From Bradyrhizobium algeriense (GTDB lineage: Bacteria; Pseudomonadota; Alphaproteobacteria; Rhizobiales; Xanthobacteraceae): a stretch of 64,000 nt of DNA. Numbering within the stretch: position 1 is the stretch's first letter; the number at the start of each line of letters is the position of its first letter. The DNA is taken from the NCBI RefSeq assembly GCF_036924595.1, contig NZ_JAZHRV010000001.1, forward strand, positions 2,604,001 through 2,668,000, given 5' to 3'. Below the pieces are notes generated by a model. It was not told where the DNA came from. It saw nothing but the letters and a program-made list of their open reading frames with translations, and did no database searches. Made by a program: the position numbers and the translations under genes. Below, piece after piece: positions 16,260-25,707 of the stretch.

Positions 16260-17855
16260 ATGGACTGGTCGCAGCATTCCATTCCGGCGATGCGGCTAGA
16301 ACCGCGCTTCGGCGATCGTATCATTCCGGCTTTTTGCGAACGGCCTAAAAGCATCCCGGCGATGGTAGCCGATGCGGTTGCTATAAATCCCGATGGCGAA
16401 GCGCTGGTCTGCGGCGCCACGCGAATGACATGGCGCGAAGTCGCGCAGCAGTCTGCGCAAATCGCGGCAGGTTTCGGGAAGTTCGGCCTCAAGCGCGGCG
16501 ACCGCGTCGCGGTGCTGCTCGGCAACCGGATCGAATTCGTGCTGACGATGCTGGGCGCGGCCCATGCCGGGCTGGTGACGGTGCTGCTTTCGACCCGTCA
16601 GCAAAAGCCCGAGATCGCCTATGTGCTCACCGATTGCGGCGCGCGGCTTCTGATCCACGAAGCGGCGCTGGCCGACCGTGTGCCTGATGCGGGCGACATT
16701 CCCGATGTGGTGCACCGGATCGCGGTCGACGGTGATCCGCGGCTTTCACGCTTTTCGGAGTTGGCCGATAACGCGGAGCTCGCAGGGCCGGTCGAGGTCG
16801 GCGAAGAAGATACCGCGATGATTCTCTACACATCGGGCACCACGGGCAAGCCCAAGGGCGCGATGCTCGCCCATTGCAACATCATTCATTCGGCGATGGT
16901 GTTCGTATCGTGCCTGAAGCTGACGGCTGCCGATCGATCGATCGCCGCAGTGCCGCTCGGCCACGTCACGGGCGTGGTCGCCAACATCATGACCATGGTC
17001 CGCTGCGCCGGCGCGCTGATCATCATGGCGGAGTTCAAGGCGGCGGAATATCTGAAGATGGCGGCGCGCGAGCGTGTCACCTACACCGTGATGGTGCCGG
17101 CGATGTACAATCTCTGCCTGCTGCAGCCGGATTTCGACAGCTACGACCTGTCGAGCTGGCGGATCGGCGGCTTTGGCGGCGCCCCGATGCCGATCGCCAC
17201 GATCGAAAAGCTCGATGCCAAGATTCCCGGGCTGAAGCTGATGAATTGCTACGGCGCGACCGAGACCACGTCGCCGTCAACCATGATGCCCGGCGAACTG
17301 ACCGCAGGCCATATCGACAGTGTCGGCTTGCCCTGTCCGGGCGCGCAGATCATCGTGGTGGATGCCGAGGGCCGCGAACTGCCGCGCGGCGAGATCGGCG
17401 AAATCTGGATTCATGGCGGCTCGGTCATCAAAGGCTACTGGAACAATCCGAAAGCTACCGCAGAGAGCTTTACGGCCGGCTTCTGGCATTCCGGCGATCT
17501 CGGCTCGATCGACGAAGAGAATTTCGTTCGGGTATTCGATCGCCAGAAGGACATGATCAACCGCGGCGGCTTGAAGATCTATTCAGCCGAGGTCGAATCC
17601 GTGCTGGCGGGCCATCCCGACGTGGTGGAGAGCGCGATCATCGCCAAGCCGTGCCCGGTGCTGGGCGAGCGCGTTCATGCGGTCGTCGTCACCCGTGGCA
17701 CGGTCGGGGCCGAGGCGCTGCGCGCCTGGTGCGCCGAGCGGCTGTCCGATTACAAAGTGCCGGAAACCATGGATGTGCGGACAGACCCGTTGCCGCGCAA
17801 CGCCAATGGCAAGGTGATGAAACGGCAGCTCCGCGAGGCTTTGCCAGCGGCCTGA
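16260..17855 (+). CDS. Class I adenylate-forming enzyme (acyl-CoA synthetase-like)
   Basis: A 531-residue ATP-dependent ligase. The P-loop-like YTSGTTGKPKG is near residue 190, NCYGATETTSP is the A5 motif, the hinge region GDLGSIDEENFVRVFDRQKD is near residue 415, and the C-terminal catalytic lysine is in NANGKVMKRQL near residue 518. All core motifs for activating a carboxylic acid as acyl-AMP and then acyl-CoA are intact. The acid is unknown. It follows panB by 12 bases but pantothenate synthesis needs a different ligase, so shared function is not implied. Confidence 0.88.
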   Translation: MDWSQHSIPAMRLEPRFGDRIIPAFCERPKSIPAMVADAVAINPDGEALVCGATRMTWREVAQQSAQIAAGFGKFGLKRGDRVAVLLGNRIEFVLTMLGAAHAGLVTVLLSTRQQKPEIAYVLTDCGARLLIHEAALADRVPDAGDIPDVVHRIAVDGDPRLSRFSELADNAELAGPVEVGEEDTAMILYTSGTTGKPKGAMLAHCNIIHSAMVFVSCLKLTAADRSIAAVPLGHVTGVVANIMTMVRCAGALIIMAEFKAAEYLKMAARERVTYTVMVPAMYNLCLLQPDFDSYDLSSWRIGGFGGAPMPIATIEKLDAKIPGLKLMNCYGATETTSPSTMMPGELTAGHIDSVGLPCPGAQIIVVDAEGRELPRGEIGEIWIHGGSVIKGYWNNPKATAESFTAGFWHSGDLGSIDEENFVRVFDRQKDMINRGGLKIYSAEVESVLAGHPDVVESAIIAKPCPVLGERVHAVVVTRGTVGAEALRAWCAERLSDYKVPETMDVRTDPLPRNANGKVMKRQLREALPAA

Positions 17856-17883
17856 ACGGCGACACAGGGCTGAAACCCGGCGG

Positions 17884-18750
17884 CTAGAGTTTCGGCGCGC
17901 TGCCCTTGGGCATCGAGCCTTCGCTCGGCCCGGCGGCAAGCGCCGCACTGTCGATCGCGGCGGCACTGACGAACTGCTTGACGTCCAGCAGGGTGAATTG
18001 CGCGATGCCGACGCGGTCGGCCGGCGTGCCCGGGACGAGCTGCACGCTCAACACGCCGTCGCAATTCGCGCCCTTGGCCTCGGCCAGCATGGCGCTCGGT
18101 TCCTTGGCCTTGGTCTGTGCGCGCTTGACGACCGCCACGCAACTGCCGCGGACGGTGTCGCCGTTGAGCTTGACGGCGGCCCTGGGGTCAAGCGGCTTGT
18201 CGATCGCTTCCAGCGCGGTCGCTTCCTTGTACTTGCCGCCGACGGACATGATCGAGCCCTTGCGGTAGATGTAATACAGATGCTGATCGCCGACGATGGT
18301 AGGCACGCCGTATTTGCCCATGACTTCCTTGATCATGTCGGCCTTTGACGGCTGCTGGTCCTGCGCGAAGGTCAGATTGCGCGCCACGAAATAGGCGCGG
18401 TTGGCGCTCGCAGGCGAGGAGAAGCTGGTCGAGAGCATCTCGCCGTTCTGTTTCGAACCGGCGGGGAGGCTGAAATTCAGCGCGGCGACATAGCTGGCAC
18501 CGCCGAATTTCTGCTGCTGGATGTCGGTCTTGGTGTCGGTACGGCCCTTGAACAGGGAATCAAAGACGCCGCGCGCGGATTCGGCGTTCGATTCGGTCGA
18601 GATACCCAAAATGTCGGGGCGGAGTTTGCCGGAGAATGCCGTCTCGATCGCCTTCGGCCTGATATCGTCGGCCAGTGAGGCCGCGGACAGGGATGCCAGT
18701 CCCATGACCAGCCCCATGGCAAGCATCGAAACCAGCGCATGGCGAGGCAT
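17884..18750 (-). CDS. Secreted protein of unknown function
   Basis: A 288-residue protein with a signal peptide of about 27 residues (MLAMGLVMGLASLSAASLADD). Mature sequence has no recognised motif. It contains one segment (YVVARNLTFAQ-like, residues 115-125) and two cysteines (GSCVAVV and GANCDGV) that could form a disulfide. The C-terminus ends in a Pro/Ser/Ala-rich tail. It is convergent with the acyl-CoA ligase gene. I do not recognise the family. Confidence 0.7.
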   Translation of the reverse strand: MPRHALVSMLAMGLVMGLASLSAASLADDIRPKAIETAFSGKLRPDILGISTESNAESARGVFDSLFKGRTDTKTDIQQQKFGGASYVAALNFSLPAGSKQNGEMLSTSFSSPASANRAYFVARNLTFAQDQQPSKADMIKEVMGKYGVPTIVGDQHLYYIYRKGSIMSVGGKYKEATALEAIDKPLDPRAAVKLNGDTVRGSCVAVVKRAQTKAKEPSAMLAEAKGANCDGVLSVQLVPGTPADRVGIAQFTLLDVKQFVSAAAIDSAALAAGPSEGSMPKGSAPKL

Positions 18751-18993
18751 GAAACACCCAGGAAATTGGGATAAGATTCGAAATGGAAGCGGGCGGGATT
18801 ACGCCAAACTTTGAACCGCGATGTCAACGCTGCCAGGCGATTTCGCGGGGCGGCGGCGCCGTTGTTAACGCTTTGATCCACCTCACTTTGCCTTGCCACC
18901 GCCATATCGATAGGCTACGTCGCGGCGATGCGGGGATCGGGCGCACGATGCTGCCGCCCAAGGCGCGGTTCCTCGGGGATGGGATACCTTTAA

Positions 18994-19647
18994 GTGTCTG
19001 AATTATTTGATGAAGTAGACGAGGAGGTCCGTCGCGATCAGCTCAAAAAGCTGTGGGACCGATACTCGCTTTATATCATTGCCGGCATGATTTTGATCAT
19101 CGCCGCCGTGGGCGGCTGGCGTGGCTACCAGTATCTGGAGGCCAAGAAGGCGGTCGAGGCGGGGGCTGCGTTCGACAAGGCCGTGGAGCTTTCAGAAGCC
19201 AACAAGCACGCCGAGGCCGAAGCGGCCTTCGCCGATCTCGCGGCGAAGGCGCCGTTCGGCTATCGCGTGTTGGCGCGGTTGCGCATGGCGGCGGAAGTCG
19301 CCAACCGCGATCCGCAGGCCGCGGCAAAGCTGTTCGATGAGATCACCGCCGATCGCAGCGTCGGCGTTGCCGAGCAGGATCTGGCGCGGATTCGCGCCGC
19401 CCAGTTGCTGCTGGAAAGCACGAGCTATCCCAACATGAAAGAGCGCCTCGAGGCCGCTGCTGCGGCCGGCGCCACCTTCCGCCATACCGCGCGCGAATTG
19501 CTGGCGCTGTCGGCATGGCGCGCCAACGACGCTGCGGCGACGCGGCAATGGCTGGATCTGATCGCCAATGACGGCGAAACGCCGCCGAGCCTGCGCTCGC
19601 GTGCCGAAGCGCTGCAGGCCTTGCTTCCGCCGGTCGCCAAGAGCTGA
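18994..19647 (+). CDS. YfgM/TPR-like inner-membrane protein
   Basis: A 217-residue bitopic protein: a short cytosolic N-terminus, one helix at about residues 26-44 (SLYIIAGMILIIAAVGGW) and a periplasmic helical-repeat domain of TPR type. The order matches YfgM, which binds the SecYEG translocon and periplasmic chaperones. The start is GTG at 18994. It precedes a lipoprotein gene and der; in enterobacteria yfgM-bamB-der is the classical order, and the lipoprotein here takes bamB's place but has no beta-propeller sequence. Confidence 0.82.
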   Translation: MSELFDEVDEEVRRDQLKKLWDRYSLYIIAGMILIIAAVGGWRGYQYLEAKKAVEAGAAFDKAVELSEANKHAEAEAAFADLAAKAPFGYRVLARLRMAAEVANRDPQAAAKLFDEITADRSVGVAEQDLARIRAAQLLLESTSYPNMKERLEAAAAAGATFRHTARELLALSAWRANDAAATRQWLDLIANDGETPPSLRSRAEALQALLPPVAKS

Positions 19648-19680
19648 CGCGTACAAACCGAGTTGATTGGGAAACCCAGT

Positions 19681-20196
19681 ATGCGCCGCCCGCAACGTTT
19701 GATCGCAACCGCCGTCCTCATCGCGCTTTCGGGCGCGCTGGCAGGCTGTGGCAGCACGGGCAATTTCGACCCGTCCGATCTGCTCGACTTCCTCGATACC
19801 AAGAAGAAGCTGCCGGGTGACCGCAAGCCGGTATTCCCCGAAGGCGTGCCGGGCCTTGAGCAGGGCGTGCCGAAGGATCTCTACAAGGGCTCCCGTCAGC
19901 AGGTCGACGACCCGAACGCGCAGGCCGCTACAGCTCCTCCGCCAGCGGAAGAACCGAAATCGAAGCGCGGCGCGAAATCCAAGGGCAAACAGGCTGCCGC
20001 CCCTGCGGCTGCGGACCCCGACGCCGCACCCGAGGAGGAAGGCAGCACCGCCGCCGCGCCGCCGGCGCCCAAGCCGGCCAAGATCACGCGCAAGCGGACC
20101 ACCGCGCCGCCGCCCGATCAATCGACGGCGCCTGCACAGTCCCCGCAACAATCCGCGTTCCCGGCGCCGATGCCGAGCGGTACGTTCACGCGTTGA
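19681..20196 (+). CDS. Small Ala/Pro-rich lipoprotein between yfgM-like gene and der
   Basis: A 171-residue lipoprotein. The lipobox LAGC is at residues 20-23, so Cys23 should be lipidated. The conserved-looking part is residues 24-75 (FDPSDLLDFLDTKKKLPGDRKPVFPEGVPGLEQGVPKDL); the remainder is Ala/Pro/Lys-rich and low in complexity. Position in a yfgM-der neighbourhood suggests an envelope role, but it is far shorter than BamB and shows no propeller blades. An in-frame TTG 18 bases upstream is less likely. Confidence 0.78.
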   Translation: MRRPQRLIATAVLIALSGALAGCGSTGNFDPSDLLDFLDTKKKLPGDRKPVFPEGVPGLEQGVPKDLYKGSRQQVDDPNAQAATAPPPAEEPKSKRGAKSKGKQAAAPAAADPDAAPEEEGSTAAAPPAPKPAKITRKRTTAPPPDQSTAPAQSPQQSAFPAPMPSGTFTR

Positions 20197-20219
20197 TTCT
20201 TTCTTTTCGTTCGATTGAC

Positions 20220-20240
20220 ACGCCCTTCAAAAAAGGGCGT
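20220..20240 (+). terminator. Hairpin just before der
   Basis: ACGCCCTT and AAGGGCGT form a perfect 8-bp stem around CAAAA, followed by TTT. It lies 23 bases after the lipoprotein stop and 11 bases before the der start codon, so it can end the upstream transcript or weaken read-through into der. Confidence 0.65.
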
Positions 20241-20251
20241 TTGGATCATTT

Positions 20252-21637
20252 ATGTCCTTTACGATTGCCATCATCGGCCGACCCAATGTCGGCAAATCGA
20301 CGCTGTTCAACCGGCTGGTTGGGCAGAAGCTTGCGCTGGTGGATGACGAGCCCGGCGTTACCCGCGACCGCCGCGAGGGCAATGCACGTCTCGGCGATCT
20401 CGAATTCACCGTGATCGACACCGCCGGCCTCGACGAGGGCGCCAAGGGCTCGCTCACGGCACGGATGCAGGAGCAGACGGAAACCGCGATCGAACTGGCC
20501 GATGCGCTGATGTTCGTGATCGACGCGCGCGCAGGGCTGACGCCGAACGATCGCGCCTTTGCCGATTTCGCGCGCCGCGCCAACAAGCCGGTGGTGCTGG
20601 TCGCCAACAAGAGCGAGGGCAGGCACGGCGAAGTCGGCGCGATGGAATCCTACGCGCTCGGCCTCGGCGATCCCATCCAGATTTCAGCCGAGCATGGCGA
20701 GGGCCTGAGCGATCTCTACGACGCGCTCGCCGCGCTGATGCCGGAGCCGGCCGAGGAGGGTGAAGAGTTCGACGACGACGATATCATCGTATCGGATGAG
20801 GAACTCGCGCAGCGTCCGATCCGCGTCGCCATCGTCGGCCGCCCCAATGCCGGAAAATCCACGCTGATCAATCATCTGCTCGGCGAGGAGCGGCTGTTGA
20901 CCAGCGCCGAGGCTGGCACCACCCGCGATTCCATCTCGGTCGAGATCACCTGGCAGGGCCGCGAGTTCCGCGTGTTCGACACCGCAGGGCTTCGGCGGCG
21001 CTCGCGGATCGAGGAGAAATTGGAAAAACTGTCGGTGGCGGACGCGCTGCGCGCGGTGCGCTTTGCCGAAGTCGTCGTGATGACGATGGACGCGCAGAAC
21101 CGGTTCGAGGAACAGGACCTGCGCATCGCCGATCTGATCGAGCGCGAGGGGCGGGCGATCGTGCTCGCGGTCAACAAATGGGATCTGATGGAGCGCAAGA
21201 CCCATCTGATTTCGGCGCTGCGCAGCGATGCCGATCACTGGCTGCCGCAGGTCAAGGGCGCCCCCATCGTCGCCGTGTCCGGCCTGATGGGCGAGGGCAT
21301 CGATCGCCTGATGACCGCGATCCAGGACGCCTATGCGGTGTGGAACAAGCGCGTGCCCACGGCTGCGCTCAATCGCTGGTTCGAGCAGGCGGTCGACGCC
21401 AATCCGCCGCCCGCGGTGTCGGGCCGGCGGCTGAAGCTGAACTACATTACCCAGGCCAAAGCGCGGCCGCCGAGTTTTATCTTGTTCTGCTCGCGGGCTG
21501 ACGCCGTGCCGCAATCCTATCTGCGCTATCTCACCAACAGCATGCGCGAAGCCTTCGACCTGCCGGGCACGCCGATCCGGATCACGCTGCGCGAAAAGGC
21601 CAATCCGTTCGCCCACAAGCGCAAACGGCCGTCATGA
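20252..21637 (+). CDS. der: Ribosome-assembly GTPase Der (EngA)
   Basis: A 461-residue protein with two tandem GTPase domains: G1 motifs [12 protein letters not shown] near residue 9 and [12 protein letters not shown] near residue 195, with DTAGL, NKSE, then the second DTAGLRRRS and NKWD. The C-terminal KH-like domain ends in HKRKRPS. It acts in 50S subunit maturation and is normally essential. The MFS gene overlaps its stop by four bases. Confidence 0.95.
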   Translation: MSFTIAIIGRPNVGKSTLFNRLVGQKLALVDDEPGVTRDRREGNARLGDLEFTVIDTAGLDEGAKGSLTARMQEQTETAIELADALMFVIDARAGLTPNDRAFADFARRANKPVVLVANKSEGRHGEVGAMESYALGLGDPIQISAEHGEGLSDLYDALAALMPEPAEEGEEFDDDDIIVSDEELAQRPIRVAIVGRPNAGKSTLINHLLGEERLLTSAEAGTTRDSISVEITWQGREFRVFDTAGLRRRSRIEEKLEKLSVADALRAVRFAEVVVMTMDAQNRFEEQDLRIADLIEREGRAIVLAVNKWDLMERKTHLISALRSDADHWLPQVKGAPIVAVSGLMGEGIDRLMTAIQDAYAVWNKRVPTAALNRWFEQAVDANPPPAVSGRRLKLNYITQAKARPPSFILFCSRADAVPQSYLRYLTNSMREAFDLPGTPIRITLREKANPFAHKRKRPS

Positions 21638-22893
21638 GCGAACACGCGTCCACCGCTGTTGCCGACGACAAGCCGCCGGTGCGCAGCGGCGCGGCGGCCT
21701 TCATCTTCGTCACCATCCTGCTCGACATGTTGGCGCTCGGCCTGATCCTGCCGATCCTGCCAAAACTCGTGGAAAGTTTTGTCGACAACGACACCGCGAC
21801 GGCGGCGCGGATCTTCGGCCTGTTCGGCACCGCCTGGGCGCTGATGCAGTTCCTGTTCTCGCCGATCCTCGGCGCGCTCTCGGACCGCTTCGGCCGGCGA
21901 CCGGTGGTGCTGCTGTCGAATTTCGGATTGGCGCTGGACTATGTGCTGATGGCGCTGGCGCCGTCGCTGACCTGGCTGTTCATCGGCCGGGTGATCTCAG
22001 GCATTACGTCGGCGAGCATCTCGACGGCCTTTGCCTATATCGCCGATGTGACGCCGCCGGAACGGCGAGCCGCGGTGTTCGGCAAGATCGGCGCGGCCTT
22101 CGGCGCCGGGTTCATTCTCGGTCCCGCCATCGGCGGCCTGCTCGGCGGCATGGATCCGCGCCTGCCGTTCTGGATCGCGGCAGGCTTGAGCTTTGCGAAT
22201 ACGCTCTACGGCTGGCTGATCCTCCCCGAGTCTCTGCCGCTGGAACGCCGCGCACCATTCCATTGGAAAAGCGCCAGCCCGCTCGGCGCGCTGCATCTGC
22301 TGCGTTCCAACCGGATTCTGGCCGGGCTGTCGCTGGCGAATTTCTTCGGGCAGGTCGCGCATGTGGTGCTGCCGTCCACCTTCGTTCTCTATGCGACGTA
22401 CCGCTATGGCTGGGATACGGCGACGGTCGGGCTCACTCTGGCGTTGGTTGGCGTCTGCGCCATGGTGGTGCAGGGCGCGGGCGTCGGGCCGATCGTCAAG
22501 CGCCTCGGCGAGCGCCGGGCGCTGCTGCTGGGGCTTGCGTGCGGCGCGTTGGGCTTTTTCATCTATGGCGCGGCCCCGACCGGGCCGTTGTTCTGGATCG
22601 GCATTCCCGTGATGGCGCTGTGGGGCGTGGCGGGCGCGGCGATCCAGGCGCTGACGACGCAGCTCGTAGCACCCGATCAGCAGGGCCAGTTGCAGGGTGC
22701 GACCAACAGCGTCAACAGCATCGCCCAGATGGCGGGACCGTTTCTGTTTACGCTGACCTTTGCTTACTTCATTAGCGATGGAGCGCCGTTCAAAATGCCG
22801 GGCGCACCGTTCCTGCTAGCGGCCGCGTTGTTGGGGCTGGGGCTCTTGATCGCGTGGCGCACGCTGGCGCCGAGTAAAGGCGCTAAGCCGTAG
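21634..22893 (+). CDS. MFS exporter of the TetA-like (TCR) type
   Basis: A 419-residue inner-membrane drug:H+ antiporter-like protein with about 12 hydrophobic helices. The loop 2-3 motif [17 protein letters not shown] is the MFS signature and [14 protein letters not shown] is the motif C of drug exporters. It resembles the tetracycline/TCR subgroup, but the substrate in this organism is not shown. ATGA overlap with der implies translational coupling to an essential GTPase, an odd pairing that may only be positional. Confidence 0.87.
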   Translation: MSEHASTAVADDKPPVRSGAAAFIFVTILLDMLALGLILPILPKLVESFVDNDTATAARIFGLFGTAWALMQFLFSPILGALSDRFGRRPVVLLSNFGLALDYVLMALAPSLTWLFIGRVISGITSASISTAFAYIADVTPPERRAAVFGKIGAAFGAGFILGPAIGGLLGGMDPRLPFWIAAGLSFANTLYGWLILPESLPLERRAPFHWKSASPLGALHLLRSNRILAGLSLANFFGQVAHVVLPSTFVLYATYRYGWDTATVGLTLALVGVCAMVVQGAGVGPIVKRLGERRALLLGLACGALGFFIYGAAPTGPLFWIGIPVMALWGVAGAAIQALTTQLVAPDQQGQLQGATNSVNSIAQMAGPFLFTLTFAYFISDGAPFKMPGAPFLLAAALLGLGLLIAWRTLAPSKGAKP

Positions 22894-22903
22894 CAACCTT
22901 AAA

Positions 22904-23006
22904 CCCTCATGGTGAGGAGGCGCGCAGCGCCGTCTCGAACCACGAGGCCCCGCTCGTGCCATTCATCCTTCGAGACGCTTGCTGCGCAAGCTCCTCAGGA
23001 TGAGGT
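22904..23006. repeat. Intergenic palindromic repeat
   Basis: An imperfect inverted repeat of about 100 bp: CCTCATGGTGAGGAG pairs with CTCCTCAGGATGAGG, and inside GTCTCGAA pairs with TTCGAGAC and GCAGC with GCTGC. It follows the MFS stop. This is another repeat type familiar from Bradyrhizobium-like genomes. Confidence 0.8.
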
Positions 23007-23016
23007 CTGACAGAAT

Positions 23017-23045
23017 GGGTGGGCAAAGCGATTGCTTGCCCACCC
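23017..23045 (-). terminator. Hairpin after the second binding-protein gene
   Basis: GGGTGGGCAA and TTGCCCACCC form a perfect 10-bp stem around a nine-base loop, 20 bases beyond the stop of the minus-strand gene. No strong T-run follows on that strand. Confidence 0.55.
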
Positions 23046-23064
23046 TGCGCTCCCTGTTACGCCG

Positions 23065-24303
23065 TCACTTCTTCACCAGCGGACACTCGCTGGCTTCGAG
23101 CGGTTTCGCGGCGTCTTCCGCCGAGATCGTGGCGATCTGCTTGTAGTAGTCCCACGGTCCCTTCGACTCGTCCGGCTTCTTCACTTCGAACAGATACGCC
23201 GGGATGAGACGGCGGCCGTCGGCGCGCAGCGGGCCCTTGCCGAACAAGGGATCGTCGGTCGGGAGTTCCTTCATCTTGGCGACGACCTTGGCGCCGTCAT
23301 GCGGATTGCCGCCGAGCGCTTCCATTGCCTTCAGATAATGCAGCACCATGGCGTAGTTGCCGGCCTGCGTCATCGAGGGCATCGCGTTCTTGTTGGCGAG
23401 CGCGGAGAACCGCTTCGACCAGGCGCGCGTCTGATCGTTCAGGTCCCAGTAGAAGGATTCCGTGAACGTCAGGCCCTGCGCGGTCTTCAGGCCCAACGAG
23501 TGTACGTCATTGATAAACAGCAGCAGCGCGGCGAGCTTCTGGCCGGCCGCGACGATGCCGAATTCCGATGCCTGTTTGATCGCATTGGTGGTGTCGCCAC
23601 CGGCATTGGCCAAGCCGACAACTTTCGCCTTGGAAGCCTGCGCCTGCAGCAGGAAGGACGAGAAGTCGGATGTATTGAGCGGATGTTTCACGCCGCCGAG
23701 CACCTTGCCGCCATTGGCGGTCACGACCGCCGACGTGTCGCGCTCCAACGCATGGCCGAAGGCATAGTCGGCCGTGAGGAAGAACCAGCTATCGCCGCCG
23801 GCCTTGGTCAGTGCCTTGCCGGTGCCCGTCGCCAGCATATAGGTGTCATAGGTAAAGGAGATCGTATTCGGCGTGCAGGCCTTGCCGGTGAGATCGGCGG
23901 TCGCGGCACCCGAGTTGAGCAGCACCGCGTTCTTTTCCTTGACGAGATTGCTGACGGCCAGCGCGACGCCGGAGTTCGGCGTATCGGCGATCGCATCGAC
24001 CTTCTCGGTGTCGATCCACTGCCGCGCAATATTGGTGCCGACGTCGGGCTTGTTCTGGTGATCGCCGCTGACAACGTCGATCTTCCAGCCCTTCTTGGTC
24101 AGGCCGGAATCCTCAACGGCCATCTTGACCGCAACCACCGAATTGGGGCCGCCGATGTCGGCGTAGAGGCTCGACATGTCGTTCAGCACGCCAATCTTGA
24201 CGGTCTTTTCCAAGATTTTGTCTTGGGCCAAAGCTGGCGTCGCAAGGCCGAGTGCGGCAAGCGCCACAGAGGCGGCGAAGCGCCGCGCAATTCTATTTGT
24301 CAT
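23065..24303 (-). CDS. Orphan Liv-type periplasmic binding protein, paralogue of the one at 5.5 kb
   Basis: A 412-residue periplasmic binding protein with a signal peptide of about 26 residues and GGAGG before the ATG. It is similar over its whole length to the binding protein at 5542-6762, including shared blocks such as DHQNKPD, ARQWID, SSFLLQAQASKAK and the C-terminus CPLVKK. No permease or ATPase is adjacent; it may share the LivHMGF-like complex at 4.0-8.7 kb. It follows the beta-propeller gene by 93 bases on the same strand. Confidence 0.9.
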   Translation of the reverse strand: MTNRIARRFAASVALAALGLATPALAQDKILEKTVKIGVLNDMSSLYADIGGPNSVVAVKMAVEDSGLTKKGWKIDVVSGDHQNKPDVGTNIARQWIDTEKVDAIADTPNSGVALAVSNLVKEKNAVLLNSGAATADLTGKACTPNTISFTYDTYMLATGTGKALTKAGGDSWFFLTADYAFGHALERDTSAVVTANGGKVLGGVKHPLNTSDFSSFLLQAQASKAKVVGLANAGGDTTNAIKQASEFGIVAAGQKLAALLLFINDVHSLGLKTAQGLTFTESFYWDLNDQTRAWSKRFSALANKNAMPSMTQAGNYAMVLHYLKAMEALGGNPHDGAKVVAKMKELPTDDPLFGKGPLRADGRRLIPAYLFEVKKPDESKGPWDYYKQIATISAEDAAKPLEASECPLVKK

Positions 24304-24396
24304 AGTATTCCTCCGGAAATAGTTGTTCGCCGGCTCTCTTTGCGGAACCTGCCAGCGATCTTGCGATAATCCTTCTCGCCGGGACGGGCAATGCAC

Positions 24397-25533
24397 CTAT
24401 CGTAGCGCATCCGAGGTCAGCTTGAACTTCTGGATCCGTTTACCGGTATCGACCTCGGCCGTGTAGACGTTGCCCTTGGCGTCCACCGCCATAGCGTGAA
24501 TCCAGTGGAACTGGCCGGCATTGCGGCCGCTGCGGCCAAAACTGCCGACTACGGTACCATCCTCCCGTTTCAGCACGCGGATTTCGTTGTTCTCGCCGTC
24601 GGCACTCAGCAAATAGGTCTGCTTCGGGTCGGGCCAGATCGCGATATCCCACACCGCGCCATTGCCGCGCGTGTTCTTTTCGTAAAACCATTCCTTAACG
24701 AAGGTTCCATCTTTCCTGAACACCTGGATGCGGTTGTTGATGCGATCGCAGACATAGAGCAACCCGTCGTTGGCGAGTTTTACGCAATGCACGGGATTGG
24801 CGAATTGCTGCGGGGCCGGTCCATTGGGATCGTAGGGCGGCTGCTTTTCGTCGCTCGGCGGCTTGCCGTAGGCGCCCCAGTGCCGCTTGTAGGCGCCGGT
24901 GGTCGCATCGAACACGATGACGCGACGATTGCCGTAGCCGTCGGCGACGAAGATTTCGTTGGCGTCCTTGTCGATTGCGGTCTCGGCGGGCTTGCCGAGC
25001 TGCGTGGTATCGCCAGAGCCTTTGCTCGGCGCGATCTTGCCGATCTGCATTACGAACTTGCCGTCGCCGGTGAATTTCAGGATCGCGTTGTCGTTGTCGG
25101 CATTGCCGCCGACCCACACGAAACCTTTGTCATCGACTTCGATGCCATGCTCGCGGCCGACCCATTCGTAATCTTCGCCGGGGCCGCCCCAGGAGCGCAG
25201 CAGATTGCCGTCGGTATCGAACTCGAGCACCGGCGGCGCCGACACGCAGCATTTCGAGCGCGGCGGATTCAGCGCAGCGCCCTTTTCATCGTCGGTGAGC
25301 GAGCGCGGACGATGGATCACCCAGATGTGGCCCTGCGAGTCCACCGTGATACCGCCGACCTGGCCAAGGATCCAATTGTTCGGCAGCGGTTTTGGCCAGG
25401 ACGCATCGACCGCGAAGGTCGGAATGTCGCCGGCGTGTGACGGCGCGGGCGTCGCAATCAGCATTGCAGCGGTGAAGCAGGCAGCGATGGTATTGGAAAG
25501 ATTTTGGCGGGCGCGATTCTGCGTCGGCGTCAT
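24397..25533 (-). CDS. Secreted NHL-type beta-propeller protein
   Basis: A 378-residue exported protein; the signal peptide is about 34 residues (ending PAPSHA). The rest repeats the NHL pattern, seen as GGITVDSQGHIWV, HGIEVDDKGFVWVGG, ETAIDKDANEIFVADGYGNRRV, HCVKLANDGLLYVCDRINNRI and HAMAVDAKGNVYTAEV, so a six-bladed propeller is likely. No enzyme motif is recognised. It is probably co-transcribed with the binding protein downstream, which hints at a shared ligand, but that is inference. Confidence 0.82.
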   Translation of the reverse strand: MTPTQNRARQNLSNTIAACFTAAMLIATPAPSHAGDIPTFAVDASWPKPLPNNWILGQVGGITVDSQGHIWVIHRPRSLTDDEKGAALNPPRSKCCVSAPPVLEFDTDGNLLRSWGGPGEDYEWVGREHGIEVDDKGFVWVGGNADNDNAILKFTGDGKFVMQIGKIAPSKGSGDTTQLGKPAETAIDKDANEIFVADGYGNRRVIVFDATTGAYKRHWGAYGKPPSDEKQPPYDPNGPAPQQFANPVHCVKLANDGLLYVCDRINNRIQVFRKDGTFVKEWFYEKNTRGNGAVWDIAIWPDPKQTYLLSADGENNEIRVLKREDGTVVGSFGRSGRNAGQFHWIHAMAVDAKGNVYTAEVDTGKRIQKFKLTSDALR

Positions 25534-25622
25534 AGGTGCCTCCCGATGTTTTTTCTTGGCGGGTTATCCCGCTTGGGAGAGCAGTCAATCGTCGGGAGGA
25601 ATAGGAGTCAACGGTTGGAAAT

Positions 25623-25700
25623 CGTCATTGCGAGCGAAGCGAAGCAATCCATGCCTCAACAAGCGGAGAAATGGATTGCTTCGCTGCGCTCGCAATGACG
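25623..25700. repeat. Intergenic palindromic repeat, near-perfect 31-bp arms
   Basis: A 78-bp hairpin-forming repeat: CGTCATTGCGAGCG at one end pairs with CGCTCGCAATGACG at the other, continuing through AAGCAATCCA and TGGATTGCTT. The arms differ at very few positions around a 16-base loop. The sequence type is abundant in Bradyrhizobium-like genomes. It lies between an upstream region of the propeller gene and the end of an SDR gene, where it could also act as a terminator. Confidence 0.9.
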
Positions 25701-25707
25701 GAAACGC

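Noticed and set aside
23032..24369. A 445-codon open frame on the plus strand
   Set aside because: Antisense to the second binding-protein gene, which has a signal peptide, a good ribosome-binding site and a paralogue; the translated shadow has no family features.
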